Source of the DNA: Clavibacter californiensis
GTDB lineage: Bacteria; Actinomycetota; Actinomycetes; Actinomycetales; Microbacteriaceae
Assembly: GCF_021952865.1 (NCBI RefSeq)
Contig: NZ_CP040792.1
Location: forward strand, 2,294,001 to 2,358,000
DNA: 64,000 nucleotides
Direction of reading: 5' to 3'
A program made the position numbers and the translations under genes. The notes under the pieces were generated by a model that was given only the letters and a program-made list of their open reading frames with translations, was not told the DNA's origin and did no database searches. Below are positions 42,314 to 49,905 of this stretch, piece after piece. The stretch's first letter is position 1, and every line of letters starts with the position of its first letter.

Positions 42314-43872
42314 CAGCGCACGCGCCGCATGGCCTCGGCGACCGCGACGGCGCGCAGCGGTGCGGCGGCCTTGTTCTGCGACTCGAGGTACTCCGCGTCC
42401 GGGTCGGAGTCGGCGACCATGCCGCCGCCTGCCTGCACGTGGGCGATGCCGTCGACGATAGTGGCGGTGCGGATCGCGATGGCGAGGTCTGCGTCGCCCG
42501 CGAAGTCGAAGTAGCCCACCACTCCCCCGTACACGCCGCGCTGGGCGGGCTCGAGCTCGTCGATGATCTGCAGCGCGCGCGGCTTGGGCGCGCCCGAGAG
42601 CGTGCCGGCCGGGAACGTGGCGCGGAAGACGTCGATGCTCGAAACGCCGGGCCGGAGCGTGCCCTCGACCGAGCTCACCAGGTGCATGATGTGGCTGAAC
42701 CGCTCGACGCGCATGAACTCGGTGACCTCGACGGATCCCGGGGCGCACGCCTTCAGCATGTCGTTGCGCGCGAGGTCCACCAGCATGAGGTGCTCGGCGC
42801 GCTCCTTCGGGTCGGCGAGGAGCGACTCCTCGTGGGCGACGTCCTCCTCGACGGTCGCGCCGCGCGGGCGGGAACCGGCGATGGGGTGCATGTACACGTG
42901 GTCGTCGGTGACCGTGACGAGGGCCTCGGGCGAGGAGCCGACGATCGAGTACGGCTTGCCGTCGGCGTCCTCGAGCGTGAGGAGGTACATGTACGGGCTC
43001 GGGTTGAGCACGCGCAGGATGCGGTAGACGTCGATCGGGTCGGCCGTGGTCGGCTGGTCGAAGCGCTGCGAGACGACGACCTGGAAGACGTCGCCCTCGT
43101 GGATGTGGTGCTTGCTGCGCGCGATCGCCTCGTGGAAGTCCGCGGGCTCCGTCCGGAGCGTCGCCGACGGCTGGGCCTGGAGGTCGACCTCGGCGAGGAA
43201 CGTCTCCGACGGGCGCGCGAGGTCGGCCTGCATGCGGTCGAGGCGCGCCTGCGTGTCGGCCCACATGGAGTCCTCGTCATCCACGCCGTCGTTGAGCGCG
43301 GTGGCGACGAGCGTGACGGTGCCGCGGCGGTGGTCGAGCACCGCGAGCTCCGAGACGAAGCTGAGCGCCTGGCCGGGCACGGGCACCTCCGCCGGCGGGC
43401 GGTCGGGCAGGCGCTCGATCTGGCGCACGGCCTCCCAGCCGATGAAGCCGACGAGGCCGCCGGTGAGGGGCGGCAGGCCCGGGATCCGCGGCGTCTCCCA
43501 GCGCGCGTAGAGGGCGGCGAGGGCCGCGAGTGGGCCGTCGGGCGCGTCGTCGCCGAGGGCGCGGCGCGCGTCCATGCCGTAGTCGAGCCAGCGGGCGGAG
43601 TCGCCCTCCTGCGTGAGGACGCCGAAGGACGAGACGCCGACGAACGAGAAGCGGGTCCAGATGCCGCCCTGGCCGGCCGACTCGAGCAGGAAGCTGCCGG
43701 GGCGGCCCGCCGTGAGCTTGCGGTGGACGCCCACGGGCGTCTCGCCGTCGGCGAAGACCTCCCGCAGCACGGGGATGACCCGGTGGTCGGCCGCGAGGGC
43801 GCGGAACGCATCCCGCGTGGTGGTGCCGGGTGCGGGGACGGACGGCGCGGCGGGGCGCGGGGACTCGCTCAT
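42313..43872 (-). CDS. trpE: Anthranilate synthase component I
   Basis: Converts chorismate to anthranilate using ammonia from the glutaminase partner TrpG. The 519-residue protein has the chorismate-binding domain with [28 protein letters not shown] and [20 protein letters not shown] (conserved in TrpE), and an N-terminal regulatory LLESAGQGG segment related to tryptophan feedback binding. No trpG or trpD is in this window. The ATG overlaps the hisI stop by four bases, directly coupling histidine and tryptophan genes. Confidence 0.96.
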   Translation of the reverse strand: MSESPRPAAPSVPAPGTTTRDAFRALAADHRVIPVLREVFADGETPVGVHRKLTAGRPGSFLLESAGQGGIWTRFSFVGVSSFGVLTQEGDSARWLDYGMDARRALGDDAPDGPLAALAALYARWETPRIPGLPPLTGGLVGFIGWEAVRQIERLPDRPPAEVPVPGQALSFVSELAVLDHRRGTVTLVATALNDGVDDEDSMWADTQARLDRMQADLARPSETFLAEVDLQAQPSATLRTEPADFHEAIARSKHHIHEGDVFQVVVSQRFDQPTTADPIDVYRILRVLNPSPYMYLLTLEDADGKPYSIVGSSPEALVTVTDDHVYMHPIAGSRPRGATVEEDVAHEESLLADPKERAEHLMLVDLARNDMLKACAPGSVEVTEFMRVERFSHIMHLVSSVEGTLRPGVSSIDVFRATFPAGTLSGAPKPRALQIIDELEPAQRGVYGGVVGYFDFAGDADLAIAIRTATIVDGIAHVQAGGGMVADSDPDAEYLESQNKAAAPLRAVAVAEAMRRVR

Positions 43873-44267
43873 GGGGTGGGCCCTTCGTCGGCGGCGGGGC
43901 GCGCGCCCGTGACGGGGTGGAGGTGGTCGGCGTCGAAGCAGGTGCGCGTGCCGGTGTGGCAGGCCACTCCTACCTGGTCGACCTGGATGAGGACCGTGTC
44001 GCCGTCGCAGTCGAGGGCCGCGTCGCGCACGTACTGCCCGTGCCCGGAGGTGTCGCCCTTCCGCCAGTACTCGCGGCGGGACCGGGACCAGAAGGTGACG
44101 CGGCCGGTGGTGAGCGTGCGGCGCAGGGCCTCGCGGTCCATGTAGCCGAGCATGAGCACCTCGCGCGTGTCGTGCTGCTGGATCACGGCGGGGAGCAGCC
44201 CGTCGTCGCCGAACGACGCGCGCGCGAGGACGCCGTCCACGTCGGGGGAGGACGCTGCCGTGCTCAC
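43869..44267 (-). CDS. hisI: Phosphoribosyl-AMP cyclohydrolase
   Basis: Third step of histidine synthesis, opening the adenine ring of phosphoribosyl-AMP. The 132-residue protein is the HisI domain alone; HisE is a separate gene. It has [31 protein letters not shown] and the zinc-binding [12 protein letters not shown] start overlapping the hisF stop (GTGA), and its stop overlaps the trpE ATG. Confidence 0.96.
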   Translation of the reverse strand: MSTAASSPDVDGVLARASFGDDGLLPAVIQQHDTREVLMLGYMDREALRRTLTTGRVTFWSRSRREYWRKGDTSGHGQYVRDAALDCDGDTVLIQVDQVGVACHTGTRTCFDADHLHPVTGARPAADEGPTP

Positions 44268-45055
44268 CGCCGGACCAGCTGACCGGCGTCCGCGAGGGCG
44301 CCCTTGACGTCGCCGATCGTGAACCGGCGGGAGTGGAAGACGCTCGCGGCGAGCACGGCGTCGGCGCCGGCCTCGATCGCGGGCGCGAAGTGGTCGAGCT
44401 CGCCCGCGCCGCCCGACGCGATGACGGGCACGCGGCTCGCGGCGCGCATCGCGGCCACGAGCTCGAGGTCGAAGCCGTCGCGCGTGCCGTCGGCGTCGAT
44501 GGAGTTGACGAGCAGCTCGCCCGCGCCGCGCTCGACGGCCTCGCGGGCCCAGGCGACGGCGTCGATCGTCGTGCGCGTGCGGCCGCCGTGCGTGGTGACG
44601 ACGAAGCCGGACTCCGTGTCGCCGCGCGTCACGTCGAGCGAGAGGACGCACACCTGCGCGCCGAAGCGGTCGGCGATCTCGCCGACGAGGTCGGGACGCG
44701 CGATGGCAGCGCTGTTGACGCCGATCTTGTCGGCGCCGCTCGCGAGCAGCCGGGCCACGTCGTCGGCGCTGCGCACTCCCCCGCCGACCGTCAGCGGGAT
44801 GAAGACCTGCTCGGCGGTGGCGCTCACGACGTCGTACATCGTCGACCGGTCCTCGACCGTGGCCGTGACGTCGAGGAACGTGAGCTCGTCGGCTCCCTGC
44901 TCGTAGTAGAGGCGCGCGAGCTCGACGGGATCGCCCGCGTCCTGCAGGTCGAGGAAGTTGACGCCCTTGACGACGCGGCCGGCGGCCACGTCGAGGCACG
45001 GGATCACGCGGACGGCGAGCTGCGCGGCCGGGCCGGGCGCGGCGGAGGCGGCCAT
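44264..45055 (-). CDS. hisF: Imidazole glycerol phosphate synthase cyclase subunit
   Basis: Cyclase half of imidazole glycerol phosphate synthase; ammonia comes from HisH, which is not in this window. The 263-residue barrel protein shows [18 protein letters not shown] (catalytic Asp), [17 protein letters not shown], the conserved [11 protein letters not shown] (second catalytic Asp) and the phosphate-binding [12 protein letters not shown] chose the ATG at 45055, two nt after the hisG stop; the longer frame would run into hisG. Confidence 0.96.
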   Translation of the reverse strand: MAASAAPGPAAQLAVRVIPCLDVAAGRVVKGVNFLDLQDAGDPVELARLYYEQGADELTFLDVTATVEDRSTMYDVVSATAEQVFIPLTVGGGVRSADDVARLLASGADKIGVNSAAIARPDLVGEIADRFGAQVCVLSLDVTRGDTESGFVVTTHGGRTRTTIDAVAWAREAVERGAGELLVNSIDADGTRDGFDLELVAAMRAASRVPVIASGGAGELDHFAPAIEAGADAVLAASVFHSRRFTIGDVKGALADAGQLVRR

Positions 45056-45057
45056 GC

Positions 45058-45897
45058 TCAGATCCGGGCGGCGTGGATCGGGCTGACCAGGATGGCGCGT
45101 GCGCCCACCTCGTGCAGGCGGTCCATGATCTGGTTCGTGTCGTCGCGCGGCACCATCGAGCGCACGGCGACCCACGCGGGATCCTGCAGCGGCGAGATCG
45201 TGGGCGACTCGATGCCCGGCGTGATGGCCGTGGCGGCGTCCAGGAGCGACAGCGGCACGTCGTAGTCCATGAGCACGTAGCGGCGCGCGACGAGCACGCC
45301 CTCGAGGCGGCGGAGCAGCGTGGACGCGCCCGGCTTGTCCTCGGCGCCGGAGATGAGGACGGCGGTGGAGCGGAGGATCACGGGGCCGAAGATCTCGAGC
45401 CCGGCCTTCCGCAGAGTGGTGCCCGTCTCGACCACGTCGGCGATCGCGTCGGCGACGCCCAGCTGGATGGCGGACTCGACCGCGCCGTCGAGGCGGATGA
45501 GCTGCGCCTCGACGCCGTGCTCGCGGAGGAAGCCGCCCACGAGGACGGGGTAGCTCGTGGCGATGCGGACCCCGGCGAGGTCGGCCAGGTCGGCGAATCG
45601 GCCGACGGGGCCCGCGAAGCGGAACGTGGATCCCGCGAAGCCGAGCTCCGCGGTCTCGGAGGCGTCCGAGGCGGAGTCGATGAGGAGGTCGCGGCCGGTG
45701 ATGCCGACGTCGAGCGCGCCGGACCCCACGTAGGTCGCGATGTCGCGCGGGCGGAGGTAGAAGAACTCGACGTCGTTGCGCGCGTCGAGGACGTAGAGCT
45801 CCTTGGGGTCACGACGACCGGCGTACCCGGCCTCGGCGAGCATCTGGGCGGCGGTCTCGGCGAGCGAGCCCTTGTTGGGCACGGCGACACGGAGCAT
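45058..45897 (-). CDS. hisG: ATP phosphoribosyltransferase (long form)
   Basis: First and feedback-controlled enzyme of histidine synthesis. The 279-residue protein is the long HisG with a C-terminal ACT-like regulatory domain. It begins [16 protein letters not shown]; an in-frame GTG at 45906 is an alternative start. It contains [10 protein letters not shown] and the phosphate-loop [24 protein letters not shown] precedes the start. It lies 48 nt after hisE and 2 nt before hisF. Histidine feedback through the C-terminal domain is expected from the family. Confidence 0.95.
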   Translation of the reverse strand: MLRVAVPNKGSLAETAAQMLAEAGYAGRRDPKELYVLDARNDVEFFYLRPRDIATYVGSGALDVGITGRDLLIDSASDASETAELGFAGSTFRFAGPVGRFADLADLAGVRIATSYPVLVGGFLREHGVEAQLIRLDGAVESAIQLGVADAIADVVETGTTLRKAGLEIFGPVILRSTAVLISGAEDKPGASTLLRRLEGVLVARRYVLMDYDVPLSLLDAATAITPGIESPTISPLQDPAWVAVRSMVPRDDTNQIMDRLHEVGARAILVSPIHAARI

Positions 45898-45945
45898 GGG
45901 GATCACTTCTTCCGATGGAGGGGACGACGCAGGTGACGGGGCGCG

Positions 45946-46209
45946 TCACAGATGTCGGCCGACGTCCTCCAGGGTGAGGCCGCGCGCGATCATCATGACC
46001 TGGACGTGGTACAGCAGCTGGGAGATCTCCTCGGCCGTGCGGTCGTCGGACTCGTACTCCGACGCCATCCAGACCTCGGCGGCCTCCTCGACGACCTTCT
46101 TGCCGATCGCGTGCACGCCGCCGTCGAGCTCGCGGACGGTGCCGGACCCCTCGGGCCGCTCGGCGGCGATCCGGGTCAGCTCGCCGAACAGGTCATCGAA
46201 GGTCTTCAC
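45946..46209 (-). CDS. hisE: Phosphoribosyl-ATP pyrophosphatase
   Basis: Second step of histidine synthesis, hydrolysing phosphoribosyl-ATP. The 87-residue protein starts with GTG (46207-46209) and has the MazG-like helical core with [13 protein letters not shown] and the [19 protein letters not shown] metal-binding motif. It is the first gene of a run hisE-hisG-hisF-hisI-trpE-trpM. A TACCCT hexamer 7 nt before the GTG and the lack of a Shine-Dalgarno suggest a leaderless start. Confidence 0.94.
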   Translation of the reverse strand: MKTFDDLFGELTRIAAERPEGSGTVRELDGGVHAIGKKVVEEAAEVWMASEYESDDRTAEEISQLLYHVQVMMIARGLTLEDVGRHL

Positions 46210-46216
46210 GTGGTCC

Positions 46217-46222
46217 AGGGTA
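46217..46222 (-). promoter_or_regulatory. Candidate -10 (TACCCT) for leaderless hisE
   Basis: TACCCT-GGACCAC-GTG on the minus strand, spacing 7 nt, just after the FKBP terminator. It fits TANNNT; the -35 region is poor. Confidence 0.45.
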
Positions 46223-46252
46223 CAGGCGCGCGACGGGCGCCCGACACGACGA

Positions 46253-46287
46253 CGGGAGGCCGGGAGCGCGATGCTCCCGGCCTCCCG
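46253..46287 (-). terminator. Terminator after the FKBP gene
   Basis: A perfect 15-bp stem (46253-46267 with 46273-46287) with loop GCGAT, 31 nt after the FKBP stop. It marks the end of the long pyr-to-FKBP block and the boundary before hisE. Confidence 0.85.
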
Positions 46288-46318
46288 GTGATGGTGCTGG
46301 TCGTGCGTGGTCGCGGTG

Positions 46319-46687
46319 CTAGCCGACGCCCTGCAGGTCGATCACGAAGATCAGCGTGCGGCCGGAGAGGCGGTGGCCGCCGCCCGCGGGGCCGTAGGCG
46401 AGCTCGGGCGGGACCACGAGCTGGCGGCGTCCGCCGACCTTCATGCCGGGGATGCCCTGCTGCCAGCCGGCGATGAGGCTGCGGAGGGGGAAGCGCACGG
46501 ACTGGCCGCGGCTCCAGGAGGAGTCGAACTCCTCGCCGGACTCGAAGTCGACGCCGAGGTAGTGCACGTCGACCGTGTCGCCGGGCTGTGCCTCGGGGCC
46601 GTCGCCCACGGTGATGTCGGAGATGGTCAGCTCTGCGGGGGCCGGGCCGTCGACGGGCTCGACCTCGGGCTTGGTGGTGTCGGTCAT
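46319..46687 (-). CDS. FKBP-type peptidyl-prolyl cis-trans isomerase
   Basis: Protein-folding catalyst of the FKBP family. The 122-residue single-domain protein has [40 protein letters not shown] and [10 protein letters not shown], ending in [11 protein letters not shown], all typical of small cytosolic FKBPs. There is no signal peptide. I chose the ATG at 46687; an in-frame TTG lies 12 nt upstream. It has no Shine-Dalgarno but has TTGACT-GGATCC directly before the ATG, resembling the leaderless motif elsewhere. Confidence 0.93.
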   Translation of the reverse strand: MTDTTKPEVEPVDGPAPAELTISDITVGDGPEAQPGDTVDVHYLGVDFESGEEFDSSWSRGQSVRFPLRSLIAGWQQGIPGMKVGGRRQLVVPPELAYGPAGGGHRLSGRTLIFVIDLQGVG

Positions 46688-46721
46688 GGATCCAGTCAAG
46701 CAGATCCGCGCCGGGCGTCCG

Positions 46722-47390
46722 TCAGTGCGCGTGCGTGTGCGCCTCGGCCGCGCGGCGCAGCTCGGCGATGGCCGCCTCGGGGTCGCCGCCGCGGAAGACG
46801 CCGGATCCGGAGACGAACGTGTCCGCGCCGGCCTCGGCCGCGCGGCCGATGGTCTCGACGTCGATGCCGCCGTCGACCTGGAGCCACACGTCGTGGCCGG
46901 AGTCCCGGAGGCGCGACCGGAGCGCGCGGAGCTTCGGCATGGTCTCGGGCATGAAGGACTGGCCGCCGAAGCCGGGCTCGACCGTCATCACGAGCACCTG
47001 GTCGAACTCGGCGAGGAGCTCGAGGTAGTCGTCGACGGGCGTGCCGGGCTTCAGCGCGATGCCGGCACGGGCGCCGATCTCCCGGAGGCGCCGCGCGAGC
47101 GCGACCGGCTCCCGGGTGGCCTCGGCGTGGAAGGTCACGCTCGCCGCGCCCGCCTCCGCGTAGCCGGGGGCCCAGCGGTCGACGTCGTCGATCATCAGGT
47201 GGATGTCGAGCGGTACCGGGGTCACCTGCTGGAGTCGCTCCACCATCGGCAGGCCGAACGTGAGGTTCGGCACGAAGTGGTTGTCCATGATGTCGACGTG
47301 CACGAGGTCGGCGGTGGCGAGGCGCTGGATCTCGCGCTCCAGGTTCGCGAAGTCGGCGGACAGGATGCTCGGTTCGATGCGGACGGGCAT
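46722..47390 (-). CDS. rpe: Ribulose-phosphate 3-epimerase
   Basis: Interconverts ribulose 5-phosphate and xylulose 5-phosphate. The 222-residue barrel protein has IEPSILSADFANLE (catalytic Asp later), VHVDIMDNHFVPNLTFG, the VMTVEPGFGGQSFMPE segment and the VDGGIDVETIGRAAEAGAD motif. It lies 10 nt after rsmB and 34 nt before the FKBP gene. It is far from the other pentose phosphate genes at 1-7287. A TAGGGT hexamer overlapping the rsmB stop lies 7 nt before its ATG. Confidence 0.96.
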   Translation of the reverse strand: MPVRIEPSILSADFANLEREIQRLATADLVHVDIMDNHFVPNLTFGLPMVERLQQVTPVPLDIHLMIDDVDRWAPGYAEAGAASVTFHAEATREPVALARRLREIGARAGIALKPGTPVDDYLELLAEFDQVLVMTVEPGFGGQSFMPETMPKLRALRSRLRDSGHDVWLQVDGGIDVETIGRAAEAGADTFVSGSGVFRGGDPEAAIAELRRAAEAHTHAH

Positions 47391-47397
47391 GGTCCCG

Positions 47398-47403
47398 ACC
47401 CTA
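47398..47403 (-). promoter_or_regulatory. Candidate -10 (TAGGGT) for leaderless rpe
   Basis: TAGGGT-CGGGACC-ATG on the minus strand. The first three bases are the rsmB TAG stop (47401-47403). There is no good Shine-Dalgarno before rpe. Confidence 0.4.
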
Positions 47404-48900
47404 CCGGCGGGTCAGCAGGGCGATGAACATGGCGTCGGTGCCGTGGCGGTGCGGCCAGAGCTGCACGCTGGATCCACGGGTCGCGGCGTCGGGGTCGCCC
47501 TCCGGCAGCTTGAGGTCGCCGTCGGCCACGTCCTGGAGCACGGCGCGCGTGTCGAGCGCGGTCACGTCGGGGTGGCGCTGGAGCGCGGCCTGCACGATGG
47601 CGCGGGTCTCGGCGAGGTGCGGCGAGCACGTGACGTAGGCGAGGATCCCGCCGGGTGCCAGCGCGCCGATCGCCGAGTCGATGAGCCCCGTCTGCAGGGC
47701 GCCGAGGCCCGCGACGTCGCGCGGGGTCTTCCGCCAGCGCGCCTCGGGTCGGCGGCGGAGGGCGCCGAGGCCGCTGCAGGGCGCGTCGAGGAGGATCCGG
47801 TCGAACGCGCCCGGGTGCTCCTCCCCCACGGTCGTGCCGTCGGCCTCCCACACCTCGGTGTCGCCGGGGACGGCGCGGAGCGCGTCGCGGACGAGCCCGG
47901 CGCGGGCGGGGACGAGCTCGTTCGCGGTGAGCAGGGCGCCGGAGCGACCGGCCTCGGCGGCGAGGAGCGCGGCCTTGCCGCCGGGACCCGCGCAGAGGTC
48001 GAGCCAGCGCTCGCCGGGGGCGACGGGTCGGGCGCGGCTGAGGGCGAGCGCGGCGAGCTGGGATCCCTCGTCCTGCACGCGGACGCGGCCCTCGGCGACG
48101 CCGGGCGCGTCCATGGGGTCGCCGCCCTCGAGATAGGCGCCGACGGGAGAGAAGGCGGCCGGCTGCTCGCCGGTCTCCTCGACGGTCGCGAGGCCCGGGA
48201 GCGCGACGAGGCTGACGGCGGGCGCCGCGTTGTCGGCGCGCAGCAGGTCCTCGAGCTCGTCGGCGCGGCCCTCGCGGGCGAGCGCCTGGCGGAGGGCGCG
48301 GAGCACCCAGAGCGGGTGGGAGTGCTCGAGGGCGAGCCGCTCGTCGTCGCTCGCGGCGCTGTCGAGCACGCGCTGCCGCCACTCGGCGGGCTCCGAGCGC
48401 GTGATGGTGCGGAGGACGCCGTTGACGAAGCCCGTGGCCGAGCGGGATCCGACCGCGCGCGCCATGTCGACGCCCTCGTTGACGGCCGCGTGGGTCGCGA
48501 CGCGCATGCTGAGGAGCTGGTGCACCGAGAGGCGGAGCACGTCGAGGATCGGCGCGTCGATCGCCGCGACGGGACGGCCGGCGGCCAGCTCGATCACGCG
48601 GTCGTAGTAGCCGGACATGCGCAGGGTGCCGTAGGCGAGCTCGGTGGCGAGCGCCGCGTCCTGGGCGCTGAGGGCGGCGCGGCGGATCCTGACCGGCAGC
48701 AGCAGGTTCGCGTACGCGTCCGACTCGCGGACCGCGCTCACGACCTCGTAGGCGACCCGGCGGGCCGGGCTGACGGAGGCGGGGCCGCCGACCGCCGCCC
48801 GGTCGTCGGCGGGGCGGGACCCGCGGTCGCCGGCGCGGCGCGCGCCACCCGGGCGGCGGCCGTCCGGTCGACGGGCGGGGGATCCGGTGCTGTCGCTCAT
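47401..48900 (-). CDS. rsmB: 16S rRNA m5C967 methyltransferase RsmB (Fmu/Sun family)
   Basis: SAM-dependent methyltransferase for cytosine 967 of 16S rRNA (by family). The 499-residue protein has a basic, Arg- and Gly-rich N-terminal extension (about residues 1-45) and an N-terminal NusB-like RNA-binding domain (RRVAYEVVSAVRESDAY, VHQLLSMRVATHAAVNEG). The methyltransferase domain has LCAGPGGKAALLA (SAM binding), LLDAPCSGLGALRRRPEARW and the catalytic Cys in VTCSPH. ATG overlapping the fmt stop by four bases. Confidence 0.95.
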   Translation of the reverse strand: MSDSTGSPARRPDGRRPGGARRAGDRGSRPADDRAAVGGPASVSPARRVAYEVVSAVRESDAYANLLLPVRIRRAALSAQDAALATELAYGTLRMSGYYDRVIELAAGRPVAAIDAPILDVLRLSVHQLLSMRVATHAAVNEGVDMARAVGSRSATGFVNGVLRTITRSEPAEWRQRVLDSAASDDERLALEHSHPLWVLRALRQALAREGRADELEDLLRADNAAPAVSLVALPGLATVEETGEQPAAFSPVGAYLEGGDPMDAPGVAEGRVRVQDEGSQLAALALSRARPVAPGERWLDLCAGPGGKAALLAAEAGRSGALLTANELVPARAGLVRDALRAVPGDTEVWEADGTTVGEEHPGAFDRILLDAPCSGLGALRRRPEARWRKTPRDVAGLGALQTGLIDSAIGALAPGGILAYVTCSPHLAETRAIVQAALQRHPDVTALDTRAVLQDVADGDLKLPEGDPDAATRGSSVQLWPHRHGTDAMFIALLTRR

Positions 48901-49814
48901 CGTGCGGTGATGTCCCTCGTCGTGACGCCGCGCCACCAGTCGGCGGCGGGCATGGGCTTCTTCCCCGCGGGCTGCACCTGGATGAGCTCGACGGGATGGC
49001 TGGTGGTGCCGACCATCACGGCGCCGCCGACGGACTCGATGCGCCCGGGTTCGAGCGGGGCGGCGTCGCGCAGCTCGGCTGCACGGTGCACCTTGACGCG
49101 CACATCGTCCACGGAGGTGAACGCGCCGGGCTCCGGCGTCACGCCCCGGATCTGCGCGAGCACGGCATCCGCCGGGCGCGCCCAGTCGATCCGGCCGTCG
49201 TCGATGGAGGTCTTCGGCGCGAGCGTGGGCTCGCCCTCCTGGGGACGCGCGACAGCGCGGCCCGCGGCGATCCCGTCGACCGTGCGGACGAGGAGGTCGG
49301 CGCCCTGCATCGCGAGCGCGTGCAGCACGTCCCCCGCGGTCTCGTGCGCGCCCGTCGGCCGCTCCTCCACGGCGTACACGGGACCGGTGTCCATGCCCCG
49401 CTCCAGTCGGAAGACGCTGGCGCCCGTGACGGTCTCGCCCGCCATGATCGAGCGCTGCACGGGCGCCGCTCCCCGCCACCGGGGCAGGAGGGAGAAGTGC
49501 AGGTTGATCCAGCCGTGCGCGGGTGTGGACAGCAGCGGCTCCCGCACGAGGCCGCCGTAGGCGACGATCACCCCGAGGTCGGCCCCGACCGCGGCGATGC
49601 GGGCGGTCGCCTCCTCGTCCAGCCGGTTGGTGCGGAGCGTGGGGATGCCGAGCCCCTCGGCCTCCCGGGCGACGGGCGACGGCGTCAGCAGACGCTTGCG
49701 GCCGGTGGGCGCGTCGGCCCGCGTGACGACGAGCGCCACCTCGTGGCCCGAGGCGTGCAGGCGGACGAGCGACGGGACGGCCGCGCGGGGCGTGCCGGCG
49801 AAGACGAGTCTCAT
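48897..49814 (-). CDS. fmt: Methionyl-tRNA formyltransferase
   Basis: Formylates initiator Met-tRNA for translation initiation. The 305-residue protein begins MRLVFAGTPRAAVPSLVRL and has the formyl-transfer site segment WINLHFSLLPRWRGAAPVQ (conserved Asn and His) and ETGVSVFRL-like GASVFRLERGMDTGPV. The C-terminal OB-fold domain follows. I chose the ATG at 49814 with GGGAGG about 6 nt upstream. Peptide deformylase, often adjacent, is not in the window. Confidence 0.96.
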   Translation of the reverse strand: MRLVFAGTPRAAVPSLVRLHASGHEVALVVTRADAPTGRKRLLTPSPVAREAEGLGIPTLRTNRLDEEATARIAAVGADLGVIVAYGGLVREPLLSTPAHGWINLHFSLLPRWRGAAPVQRSIMAGETVTGASVFRLERGMDTGPVYAVEERPTGAHETAGDVLHALAMQGADLLVRTVDGIAAGRAVARPQEGEPTLAPKTSIDDGRIDWARPADAVLAQIRGVTPEPGAFTSVDDVRVKVHRAAELRDAAPLEPGRIESVGGAVMVGTTSHPVELIQVQPAGKKPMPAADWWRGVTTRDITAR

Positions 49815-49905
49815 GCGGTTCCCTCCCGGGGACGGCGTGCGGGACGAGCGGTGGATGCAGGACGGGCTGTCGGGCCGGGTGCGCGGTCGGCTCGACGGAC
49901 GCGCA

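Noticed and set aside
48781-48900. Arg/Gly-rich N-terminal extension of RsmB as a separate small gene or wrong start
   Set aside because: The ATG at 48900 overlaps the fmt stop in the typical ATGA manner, and the basic extension is plausible for RNA binding. A later start cannot be excluded, but there is no evidence for a separate gene.
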